A stretch of 64,000 bases of DNA from Welwitschia mirabilis (Eukaryota > Gnetophyta > Gnetopsida > Welwitschiales): NCBI GenBank assembly GCA_051453625.1, contig JBOZIK010000001.1, positions 286,115,212 to 286,179,211 of the forward strand, in the 5' to 3' direction. The stretch's first letter is position 1, and each line of letters opens with the position of its first letter. The position numbers and the translations under genes were made by a program. The notes beneath the pieces were generated by a model. That model saw only the letters and a program-made list of their open reading frames with translations, did not search any database and was not told the origin of the DNA. Below, in pieces: positions 35,830 through 45,837 of the stretch.

Positions 35830-36309
35830 GTAATAAATTATAAAAGCTCCATTTCCCAATCTCCTTATACCATTAGGGGAAAAAACTTAAAGAAGAATAC
35901 TTAAAGATCTTTAAAAAAGCAAAAATAAACATTCCATTTCTTGATGTCATTAAGTAGTTTCCATCATATGCTAAGTTCCTTAAATATATATGCATGATAA
36001 ATAAAAATATAAATATTAAGAGGAAATCCTTCTTGATTTAACAAATAATTGATATACTTTAAAATAAACTTCTATTTAGATTTGGAAGCCTTCATTTCCC
36101 AACAATTTTATTTATCATAGGAAACAAAAAGATTAATAAGCCCTTACTATATTTAGAGACTAATGCAAACCTAGTGACCTATTCACTAGGTAAAAAAGTT
36201 AAATTATAATAACTTAGAAAAATTAACACTATAATTTCTTGACCAATTAATCAAGGTACGCATAAAAATAATAGAAGATGTTTGGTGAAGGTAAATAATT
36301 TTTACTAGC
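35830..36309 (+). pseudogene. Element D gag-protease, left part (split by element E)
   Basis: Near 35893-36030 the frame reads L-K-I-F-K-K-A-K-I-N-I-P-F-L-D, then P-S-Y-A-K-F-L-K. This is a highly conserved plant gypsy stretch ('F.KV.INIPLLDAI.Q.P.YAKFLK'). Near 36090-36190 comes F-P-T-I-L-F-I-I-G-N, then P-L-L-Y-L-E-T-N-A-N-L-V, the aspartic protease region where the family has DLGASVNL. The catalytic Asp is Tyr here. The frame then reaches L-V-K-V-N-N-F-Y at about 36285-36306 and stops at the left end of element E. The remainder is at 49231. The break is an insertion, not decay. Confidence 0.8.
36305..36309. repeat. Target-site duplication of element E, left copy
   Basis: CTAGC directly before the E LTR. 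The right copy at 49231-49235 is CTACC, one mismatch. Five bp is the usual duplication for Ty3/gypsy. Confidence 0.65.
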
Positions 36310-36690
36310 TAAAGAAAACTAATAATGATGTAAATTTTAATTATTAATGAAATGTTTTTGATGTTATAATTAAACATTTTAGATGGTATTCGATATCTGT
36401 CTTTAGCATTTAATTTAATATAATAGTTAGTTAGTAGGTTAGTTAGTTAGTATGTTAGTAGGTTTTTGTGTGTGTGTGTATAATTATGTTGCAGGTACAA
36501 AATATCATTTGGCATAAGGATGAGGGAGAACGTCAAGGTGGTGAACATACACTAACAACTTCAACCATAAATCTATTCTTTAGGAGCAAAGAAAGAAAAT
36601 AGTAAAATATAAAGGGCTAAAGGCTATAAGAATGGGATCACTATGAAGAAGAGGTATCTTATGGAAAAAAGACTCTAGAAATAGAAAGAA
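36310..36690 (+). repeat. Element E 5' LTR, truncated
   Basis: About 380 bp match the first 380 bp of the 3' LTR. Shared blocks include ACTAATAATGATGTAAATTT, TATTCGATATCT, GTTAGTAGGTT, TAATTATGTT and CTATTCTTTAGGAG. The start TAAAG stands for TGATG in the 3' LTR. A roughly 20-bp stretch near 36350-36370 is absent from the 3' LTR. After about 36690 similarity stops and gag-like sequence begins. The rest of the LTR and the primer-binding site therefore seem deleted. Confidence 0.7.
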
Positions 36691-36729
36691 GTATATAATC
36701 TAATAAGATAGCTAAGGAAAATGTTAAGA

Positions 36730-38110
36730 TGAGAAAGTTATATATGTTAAAGACCTTGATAAATATGATTTGAATGAGTAGACTAGAAGTAAGATTAAAA
36801 TAGAAATAGATGAGGAAGATTTTATGATGGATGAAACACCAGTTGGAAACACTATGAAGGAATAAATATTTTCTAAATTAATGAATGAATTAGAGCAAAA
36901 ATTACTTACTCTTTTTAAATTCTCCTCTCACTATGAATAATCTTTTCCAATAGTTAAGATAATTAAATTTGAAAAGAAATTTGTAGCAGGATGCTATTGA
37001 AAAGATGATAGAGATTCAAAACCATTGAATTATAAAACTCATTGGCTATAAGATTTAAGTACTATTAATCTTAAAACCTTAGAACACCTATAAGAAGTTA
37101 AAAATATAAATATAATGTTAATATCCACTTTGTGAATAAGAAATTAGAACAACCTATACTACATTTAAGTTTATTTGATGCCTTCTGTAAAGCAAATTAT
37201 CTTAATTCAGAATCTAATTTTCTAAGGTATTTTCCATTTTCTTTTAAAGAGAATGACCAGCTATGTTATCATAGAAATCCTAATTATGATTTTAATTCAT
37301 CAGGAATTTTTAGGAATGCTTTCTTGGCTAAATTTCAACTCATAATAATAGTTGAAGATTTATGAGAATAAATTTTAAGTATTAAATAGAAAGATAATAA
37401 AAGGTTTGATGCATTCATGGATAGATATAACATATCATTAGCTAAATATCCTAACCATGGAATTATAGCTAATAAATAAGTTAGAACTCTACTTAGAGGA
37501 TTACAGCATCAAATTTTAAAAGAATCAGACTTACTATGTAGAGAAAGCATCACGACAAAGAATGTCCAAGAGACAGGAAAAACTATTATTTAGTTTTATA
37601 AAATGAGTCAAGGATGCAAACAAGTAAGTGAAAACTAAAAACAAATTAATGAAGTATTTACCATAGAATAAAATGATAGTGTATATAGTTTAAATCATAT
37701 TAGTGTTATGGAAGAAGTGGCTAAAAACATAATTGATAGTATGGTGCAAAAATTTAATCAATTAGCTATACAACACTTTAAAGAGGAAGAAGGACCTATA
37801 TGTAAACACTGTGAAGAAGATAATCATGAAGGAATAAAATGTCTCTAGATGTAAGAATTTGTTCATTGGTTAAATATTAATATAGTATATTTAAATATAA
37901 AAAATCAACCTCAAATAAAGAAAAAACCATACCCTTACCAAAATAGAAAATGGGAAGGTAAGTCAAAAAAGCCTTTACAAATATATGTAAATTCTAAAAG
38001 AAAAGACCAATATAACTATTATAAGAATTAGAGAATAAAATATTTAAAAAAGATAAAATAAAAATCAGAGGTAAAGAAGAAAGAAGAAAAAATTCCTACT
38101 CAATCTTGAC
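36730..38110 (+). pseudogene. Element E gag relic with intact CCHC zinc knuckle
   Basis: The gag core lies in a 77-codon open stretch at 37132-37365. F-L-R-Y-F-P-F-S-F-K-E-N and, 25 residues on, F-L-A-K-F match the plant gypsy pattern 'LRLFPFSL.G.A..W......T...L...FL.KFF'. After a frame slip, F-M-D-R-Y-N-I-S-L-A-K-Y-P-N-H-G-I at about 37410-37465 and L-L-R-G-L near 37495 match 'F.DLL..CPHHG......FY.GL'. The knuckle at 37801-37842 is complete: C-K-H-C-E-E-D-N-H-E-G-I-K-C. A Lys-rich tail follows. It probably lacks its start because of the same deletion that shortened the LTR. Confidence 0.8.
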
Positions 38111-38499
38111 CAAATCCAAGGAAAGAAACAAGTAAAGCAGTAACTACTAGATCTAGAAAATATATGATAATAGATGAAGATCAAGAAAACAAAATGAATT
38201 TAAAGATCTCTCCAATTGATAAGAGATCCTCTACTTTTTTCAATGAAAAGTAAATAAATAGAACATCCAAAAATTAAAAATAAGATAGAATATTTAACAA
38301 AAGTTCTAAAAGAAAAATAATATCATTACCTATTTTAAAATTACTAAAAGATGTACCTATGTATTAGAAGCAAATGAAAATCATATGCTTAAAACAAAGG
38401 AATAAAGAGGAAAGTAAGAAGAAAAAACAAATTAAGATGATAAGGAAAGATCAAGTTTCTTTGAATTCCATCCAAGTTCTTTAAAATAAATAAGATGAA

Positions 38500-39150
38500 A
38501 AGTTCAATAATCTAGGAACACCTATGATAGACATAAAAATCAATGGAAAGCTTAAAGTAAAAGCACTTTTGAATATAAGAATAAGTGTTAATGTGATGTT
38601 ATATGAAACTTATGATAAACTAGAAAAGCCAAAATCAATACTTACCAAGGAAAAGTATACCTAATAGATGGTTTAGCAATAACACCAGAAGAAGTCCTAA
38701 ATAACATACTCATAAAATTCTAGGGATTTATCTACTTGATAGATTCTATGGTAATGAAAACTTAGAAATCAAAACTTAAAGAGAAACCTATGTAGTAATT
38801 TTGAAAAGACCTTGAATAGCTACTATAGATGTTACTATTTATTCTAGAAGAGGGGTAATGAAAACTAGTTTAAGAGAATATAAGAAATAGATCAAGTTAT
38901 CTGATGCAGTGGTTGTAGAGTAGATGGTACATAATACAGAAGCTAGAACTAATACAATTCTGATACAATAGGTTAGTATGGTGTTAAATAAGTAAAATGA
39001 AGAAAACTATGAAGAGGAAAGTTTGATATCCTAAGAAATAGAAAAGACTTCACTTAAGAAAGGATTAGAGTACATTAAAGTAGCTCCAAATAGACCTTTC
39101 ATTATAAATAGTTCTTTAAATCATTTGAAGAAGAGAAAGCTTAAAAAAAT
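38500..39150 (+). pseudogene. Element E aspartic protease relic
   Basis: Near 38526-38625 the frame reads M-I-D-I-K-I-N-G-K-L-K-V-K-A-L-L-N-I-R. It continues S-V-N-V-M-L-Y-E-T-Y-D-K-L, matching '...G....ALLDLGASVNVMPYSVY.KL'. The catalytic Asp is Asn (a G-to-A change) and the Gly-Ala are lost, so the enzyme would be dead. Further downstream the frame is hard to follow until the RT. The protease cleaves the polyprotein into mature parts. Confidence 0.75.
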
Positions 39151-39199
39151 GATAATCAAAAGAGAATGAGCTTTTACTTAGGATCATACTAATATTAAT

Positions 39200-40010
39200 A
39201 GAATAGATCTAAAAATATGTCAACATAGAATTTATTTGGTTATTTATACTAAACCAAATAGGTACTAAAAAGAGGATGCAATTCAAATATGTAAGAAAAA
39301 ATTAAATAAAAAATTTCTAAACCCTTTAGATGTTGGATTTATTTATCTTGTATTCAATTCAAAATGGGTTAGTTCTATTATAGTGGTTTTAAAGAAAGGA
39401 AATAAATGGAAAGTATGTATATATTTTTAAATGTTGAAGACAACAACTTACAAAGATTATTTTCCTCTTCCATTTATAAATCAAGTATTAGAAAGGATAT
39501 TTGAACATTAGTACTTTAGCTTTCTTGATGGATATAGTAGATATAACCAGGTTTCAATAGCTTTAGAGGATCAAGTCAAGAGAACTTTTACTTGTCATTA
39601 GAATACTTGTGCTTATAAAGTATTATCATTTGAATTATGTAATGCACCTACTATCTTATAAAGTTAGTAAATAGTGTCTTTCAGGATATGGTAAGAAGAC
39701 CTGTTAAAGTATTTATGGATGATTTTCAAATTTAGAAATGATTTTGATGAGTCACTTGATAAATTAGAAATATTTTTACAGAGATGTAAAGAGGAATGCC
39801 TAAAACTTAACTATTTAACAAGTCATTTAATAGTAATAGAAGGCATAGTTTTGGGAGATAAAATATCTCAAAAATGGATTGAGACTGATGAATCAAAAAT
39901 TAAAGTTATAAAAGATATTTTACCTTCAATTAAACTAAAATAATTAAGATCTATTTTAGAGCATGTTAGATATTATATAATATTTACATCTAATTTTAGT
40001 AAAATTGGTA
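39200..40010 (+). pseudogene. Element E reverse transcriptase relic
   Basis: Blocks appear in canonical Ty3/gypsy order. W-V-S-S-I-I-V-V-L-K-K-G is near 39368-39403, D-Y-F-P-L-P-F-I near 39455-39480, F-L-D-G-Y-S-R-Y-N-Q-V near 39520-39555, and F-T-C-H then L-C-N-A-P near 39590-39650. At 39709-39726 comes V-F-M-D-D-F, an intact catalytic box. The open stretch 39719-39943 continues in another frame with R-C-K-E-E, G-I-V-L-G-D-K-I-S and W-I-E-T-D. This is the conserved 'RC.E..L.LN..KC.F.V..G.VLGH.IS..GIE.D' region. Conserved Gln and Trp positions are often stop codons. Confidence 0.9.
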
Positions 40011-40439
40011 TCCTTGGATGAGGTCAAGTAATCTATTAAGTAAGATAAGATCATGGTGAGATGAGCCATTTATCATCATGATAGGATTCAAGTAGAGATG
40101 TAGTAATGTATGCAGCTGAGGCATCCTAAAGGACTAAGAGATTTAAACCTTATTCCTACATGATCGATTTAAAGTAATATAAATCAAAGCAATATCAATC
40201 TTATATTAAATCAGTGCTATTTTTCAGAAAATGGATTGTTTTTGGATTTGTTCCTAATTCAAGAGGATGATCCAAACTTTTTGTTTTTGTTTTTAGACCC
40301 TTTAAGTATTTACAATGAATCTCTAAGTAACTTTTTATAGAAGTATGTGTAATATAATTGAAATAATGAATGTCAAAGTAGCTACCAAACTTTAAAAGAT
40401 AAACTTTTATCAACACCCATTTTATAGGAATCTAATTGG

Positions 40440-40870
40440 ACAAGACCATTTTACATTATGACTGATGCATCTAGTCATGTTTTGGGAGTTATTTTGGGAT
40501 AAAAGTTTAAAATAATATACACACACTATTGCCTATATTAGTAATAATTTTAAACTAGCTCAACAAAATTACACAATAACTAAGAAATAATTGTTAATAG
40601 TAGTGATGGTGTTAAAACAATTTAGATATTATATTCTAGGTTACTAAGTAAAAGTTCATATAGACTATAGTGCTATTAGATTTTTTATGAATAAAAAATA
40701 AGGTAATTAAAGAATTATGAGATGGATACTATTAATGCAAGGATTTGACTTACAAATTATTAGCATAAAAGGAATAAAAAATGTAGTAGCAAATCATCTC
40801 TCTAGATTAGAATTTCCTGATGAAGAAAAAATGAATATAAGAGATGAATTTTTAGATGAATATCTCTTTT
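40440..40870 (+). pseudogene. Element E RNase H relic
   Basis: T-D-A-S-S-H-V-L-G-V-I-L-G at about 40459-40497 is the first RNase H block ('DASD.A.GAVLGQ', with the Gln now TAA). About 80 residues on, H-I-D-Y near 40660 stands for 'YTDH'. M-R-W-I-L-L-M-Q-G-F-D-L and V-V-A-N-H-L-S-R-L near 40718-40812 are the well-known end of the domain ('RWILLLQEFD...ENVVADHLSRL'). RNase H removes the RNA template during cDNA synthesis. The 71-codon minus-strand frame at 40201-40416 is not supported as a gene. Confidence 0.85.
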
Positions 40871-41079
40871 AAGTAAGAACCAAACCATTGTATGATGACA
40901 TGAAAAATTTCATTGTAAGTAAGAAATTATCATTTTTTATGAATTATTATGAAAAAAGATTATTAAGAGAATCCAAAGAATACATATAGCATGATCAGAT
41001 GTTATTTGAAATACTTAAAGATCATGTTATTAGAATATGTATAAGAGAAAATTTGCAAAAATAAGTTTTGAAGGAAGCT

Positions 41080-42190
41080 CTTGAGGGAGAAGGAGGAGGA
41101 CATTATGATGCAAGAAGAACAAGAATAAAAATTCTCCATATGGGATACTACTAGCCTATAATATTTAAAGATTTAAATGCTTATGTCTAGAGTTGTGAGA
41201 AGTGTCAAAGAGGGGAAGCATTTAAATAAAAATTAGAAATGCCACAATAATGGATTTAGTTAATCGAACCATTTAATGTTTGAGGAATAGATCTTATTAA
41301 ACCTATTAATCCTTCCTCCTATGGAAAAATTTTTTTTTTGATCTATGTTAATTACTTTACCAAGTAGGCTGAGGCTAAAGCTATTGTCACTATTTTTCCC
41401 TAAACCATACTTAACTTTTTTTTTTTTAATAAATATCATTGATCAATTCGGAGCCCTCGAAGTCTTATATCTGATAGAGTAACTCATTTTACTAGTAAAA
41501 TCTTCAAGAAAATCTTAACCAAACAGGGAATCCACCATAAAATATCTACTTCCTATCATCCTCAATTTAATGGCCAAGATAGAAGGACTAATAGAGAAAT
41601 TAATAAAATATTAATAAAATTCAAAAATAGTAAGAAACCGAATTGGGCTGAAAAATTAAAGGAAGCTTTATGAGCCTATAGAATAACCTATAACCATAGC
41701 ACAAGGTTTACACCACATGAATTAGTCCATGAAAAAAGAGCTATTTTACCAATCGAATTTAGAATAAAAACCTTTAAATTGGCTAAAAAATATTAAAGTG
41801 TAATTTGGATACTGTTTAAGAAGAATGGAAAAGAAAATGAATATTTTGGATAAAAATTGAAAAGAAGTTCTTTTGCATAAAGAACTTATACAATAAAAAA
41901 CTAAAATATATCATGATAATAAAATTAGAAAAATAAATTATGATATAAGAGATTCTATATTAATTTATGACCCTAAAAAGATCTATTTAAAACAAAATAT
42001 GAAAAAAATTTGTTGAGGATCTTATACCATAACAAAAAGTTTGGAAAATATAGCCATAAAAGTGTATGATCCTAATGAAAAATTAACCTACTAAGTTAAT
42101 GAGAAGAAAATAAGAATGTAGTATGATCATAAATCTTTGCTACATTATTTAGGAAACCTTTATAGGGTGGTAAGAATACTTTCAATCTAC
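41080..42190 (+). pseudogene. Element E integrase relic
   Basis: The zinc-binding part near 41095-41215 shows H-Y-D, H-M-G-Y-Y and C-E-K-C-Q-R-G. The core has G-I-D-L-I-K-P with S-S-Y-G-K near 41285-41330 (first Asp), then I-S-D-R-V-T-H-F near 41468 (second Asp). S-Y-H-P-Q-F-N-G-Q follows near 41550. The third catalytic residue is lost: Gln is followed by D-R-R instead of [VA]-E. W-A-E-K-L and A-Y-R-I-T-Y are near 41645-41690. Near 42045-42150 come V-Y-D-P-N-E-K, V-N-E-K-K and Y-D-H-K-S-L, the usual C-terminal end. Six stops fall at conserved Trp or Gln. No chromodomain follows. Confidence 0.9.
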
Positions 42191-42434
42191 TTATAAAATA
42201 AAAATTTTTACACTAGGTAATAAAGGATGTATCATTTGTTTAAAGTTCATTCAAGCTATAAAATTATTAAGTTGTTCAAAATAAATTTAATGATTCTAAA
42301 TTAAGGAGCTAATTTTGTAAGTCTTCAATAAGAGATGGTGCATTATGCTTATTAAGAGGATTAAGGAAATACATTCCATTACATGACAGAATATATTTTG
42401 ATGAATGAAATAAAAAACACAAACAGAGGAAACC
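42191..42434. other. Post-pol spacer of element E
   Basis: No ORF recognised. It ends in a purine-rich stretch (AAACAGAGGAAACC) just before repeat R copy 2. Confidence 0.5.
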
Positions 42435-42612
42435 ATAATGCTCTACTGCAAGTGCACTAGGGTAAACATTCTTGAGAGGGGTCTTTGGGAGTGCAATAAG
42501 ATAGTTGTGAAAACTCCATTGAGGGATTAATTGGCCATGATTTGGATTCTAAAGTCTTGTGAGTCCTTAATCCTCTAATAGTGGTTTACTATCCTTATTA
42601 TGATTATAAAAT
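42435..42612 (+). repeat. Dispersed repeat R, copy 2
   Basis: Starts ATAATGCTCTACTGCAAGTG. It shares CTTGAGAGGGGTCTTTGG, a TAGTTGTG.AAACTCCA block, GGCCATGAT and a final TTATTATGATTATAAAAT with copies 1 and 3. It lies inside element E between pol and the extra ORF, possibly at the edge of a further insertion. Confidence 0.65.
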
Positions 42613-43329
42613 CAAGTAGTGAAAGATAAAAGTTAAGAAATAGTTATACCCAAAGAGTCATTTAAGACACAGTTAGTTATGAAGGCTACCACTATATATC
42701 ATAACTTATAGAAAATAAGGGAAAAAAGATGAAAGAAAGAAATAATTTTATTCTAATATGTGATGAAATGTAAATGTAAGGATCTTCAATTTAATATCAT
42801 GCATAGTTATTAAACTCTACTTTAGAAAAGAGTAAAGATTCATAGTTTTAAAATTACTTTTTATTATTTTAATAATTTGATAAGTTGTTTAGTATGCATT
42901 CTCTTTAATAAAATTGATATATCCACAAGGAGAAAAAAATCAGTCAAAAGGTAAATTTATTTAAAATAAAATAACAAACAAAAACTTTATTAGATGAAGA
43001 AATTTATTACATCATTCCTCAAGAACATAATAAAAGATTTACTCAAACTAATTAAAACTAGGAAATAAATCACTATAATAAATTAACTAAATTCTTGAAG
43101 AGCCAAAGAACTTGTTTTTTCTATTAGAATGCCTTATCTTAGATGATAATTCCATAGATCTATTACCCAGGGGTAGTAGGTGCATTTCACCTAGGGATTC
43201 TGACAGCATGCTAATTTATTCTGGGTGAGTTTGCCAAAAGTTATTATAAGGCTTTGAATTTCATATTAGTTTTCTATGTTCTTCCTAGTAAAGCTTAGTG
43301 TAGCTAGACCGAGTGTACAAATTATGCCC
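42613..43329. other. Unassigned DNA inside element E
   Basis: No recognised coding trace or repeat. It may belong to an insertion that starts with repeat R. Confidence 0.45.
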
Positions 43330-43625
43330 TAAAGTTGATCAACTCTCTTTTCTAGTGCTTGCATTTATCCAGCTAATTGGCCTAAGGAAACATCATAATC
43401 CAACTTTTCTTAATTCAGTTGATAACATAATTTTTCTTCCTAACCCTCATATACTTGATCATTAAGTGATGAATCATGGAATACCAAATTAGAGAAATAA
43501 CCCAATTCTCAAAACATTCTTTACCATACTTGATAATGAAGATATTCAAGGTATCTAAAACCTCAACAATTAATTTATAACCACAAAATAGTAAGTAATA
43601 CACCTCATTCTATGACCTAATAGAA
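43330..43625 (-). pseudogene. Antisense protein-like reading frame inside element E
   Basis: On the minus strand the frame reads N-E-V-Y-Y-L-L-F-C-G-Y-K-L-I-V-E-V-L, then Y-G-K-E-C-F-E-N-W. It continues W-Y-S-M-I-H-H-L-M-I and, past two stops, W-I-M-M-F, A-N-W-L-D-K-C-K-H. Composition is that of a real protein, not of AT-rich noise. Stops again sit at plausible Gln/Trp positions. I do not recognise the family. Some Tat-group elements carry an antisense ORF between pol and the 3' LTR, and this position fits; it could equally belong to a nested insertion. Confidence 0.4.
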
Positions 43626-44360
43626 ATATAAGGTGATTGGTATTTCACACGTCTAATGTAAATATCAATCTACATAGAACCTAAGTTAAAAAGATAATGT
43701 TTTACCTTCTTCACACCTAAGGTAGCAATAGAAGAGTGAAGAGGAAAAGATGTCATAAGGATTAAATAAGAAGGTATGATAAGAATTGAAAAGGGATTGA
43801 GTGGAGGAATTCTAAGATTCAGTATAGAGAATGGTGAATTATAAGTATGAAGAAATTAAATTTATACCATAAGAATTATTTAATGAAGTTGATAGGTGTG
43901 ATTTATCTTAAGATACTTGGTATAAACGTGTTTAGTAACAAAGTAAAATATTTTGAAAGAGCTACATATCTATTCTATTTAACATTTAAGATATGCCAAG
44001 TATTAGTAATGATCTTTGTATTGAGGTAGAAGTTAAGGAATTCCAAACTAACTATAGTTCAACCTGAAGTTAGAACTTTAGATTGATTTATAATTAGCTC
44101 GGTTTTTTCTTGAGTTATAAGCCTTTGTAGGGACCCATTAGATTTTATTATCATCATTAATTATTAAGTTATTAACTAAAATCCTAAAATTTATTTTTAA
44201 ATTAAGGAGAACCTTTTGATAATATTATGAAAAAAATATTAGTGATAAATAGAAAGGAAGGTATTTTTAAAAGACAATGAGAAGATGGATATTATCTATA
44301 TTAATGCCCTTAACCATAAGATAAAATTCTGGAATACATTTTGCTAGTTGACTAACACTA
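43626..44360. other. Unassigned DNA inside element E
   Basis: The 60-codon frame at 43847-44029 shows no family feature. A diverged copy of the palindromic repeat (TTCAACCTGAAGTTAGAACT) may lie at about 44048. Confidence 0.45.
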
Positions 44361-44700
44361 ACTCAAAGTTAAAACTTTGAGTAAGATTTTAAGCCAACTT
44401 GATAAATGTAAAATTATCTTCTTACATGCTATATTAAACTTAAACTTGCATAAAAAATGTCATCTAATTAATTGAAATTAATTCAAAATCGAAACTTTAA
44501 ATCAGATTTCAAGCCAAACCATTATGATGTAGGTTTCAGAAGTTAATGATACCAATTCAAAGTTAAAACTTTAAATCATATTTCAACCTAACTTCTTTTT
44601 AAACCTATTAACTAAGAATGTAAGTTGAAGAAGTTGATTGACAGTAGCTCAAAGTTAAAACTTTGAGTTGGATTTTAATCTAGCTTCTTTTTGAACCTGC
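44361..44700 (+). repeat. Palindrome-centred minisatellite, four copies
   Basis: Cores of 22 bp lie at 44361-44382, 44481-44502, 44555-44576 and 44647-44668. The first is a perfect inverted repeat: ACTCAAAG, spacer TTAAAA, CTTTGAGT. The others keep most of the pairing. Each is followed by AGATTT.AAGCC-like sequence, and the later ones by AACTTCTTTTT.AACCT. Spacings are 120, 74 and 92 bp. Confidence 0.8.
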
Positions 44701-45800
44701 TACTAAAGTATGGGGTCCTTTTCTCAATGACCTCCATTAAATTTTTACTATATCTCTTTTACATGATCTTACTTATTTATTTTATATCCTTTAATTATAT
44801 TTAAGTGATTAGACTTTAAAGTACCTAATTAAGAACTTTTGAATTCTTAACAACCCTTTCAAACCCTTTACTAGCTTCATAATGGATTCCATAACCTTTG
44901 TTGAGAACTCAAGACTTCTAAATAATCCTCATTGAACCCTTTAGTTCTGGAGAGTGGTAACCACTTAAATATAATATTCTGTTAAAATCAAACTTAATGA
45001 CCCCCTTCTTAGTCTCAACAATCCTCATTAAAAATCAACAAATACCTTCTTTCCACATCACCAAGCCCACATTAGCCTCCAAAATATGGGTTTAACATTA
45101 ACTAAATTTTCTTAGTATTCTTCTTGTCACCCTATCATTAAATTTTCTAGCATTAACATCCATATGGAATAATTCCATTTTCAACTATTTTTTGATGAAA
45201 ATTTTTCATCTCTTTGAATGTATGAATTTAATGCAATAATGAGTACAAGTTTTTACCTACTTTAAGTAGGAAATAGATAAGCAATTTCACTCTTACTTTT
45301 TCATTTTGCATTCTTGTGGTTTTTTCATAATTTATCATGTTTTCTCGTGCTTTTAAAATCATGGCAAAATAACTTCAGATGAAAATTTCAAGTTAGTTTA
45401 CTATTATGTTTTTAACATTTAGGAGTATGCAAGATTTAACATTGAGGAAAGGGTAGAATGAATACGACTTTGTAAAAATACATGTTTTAGATTTTATGAA
45501 AATACATTTTATTATTAGTTAAGTAGTTTTTCTTTAAAACATTCTTCAAATAAGTTTTAGACAAATTTATCTAACTTAAATCATTATGATCATTTGATAG
45601 AATTCAAAATTATTTCCTCTTTGAATTTTGCAAATGTACTTTTTGACCCTTGTTTAATAGAATTTAAACATAGAATTATTAAATTGGAGTGGTATGAATG
45701 GTTTACTATGAATGAAGATTTACTTTAGAATCTATTTATAAGTTCTACAAGAATTTGAAATTTGATATAAGTAGAATGTACTGAAAATAACTATTAAAAA
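44701..45800. other. Unassigned DNA inside element E
   Basis: A stretch relatively rich in C at 44870-45150 with no ORF. Nothing recognised. Confidence 0.45.
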
Positions 45801-45837
45801 TAAAAAAATACCAATTACTTAAAAAGACATTAAAGAA

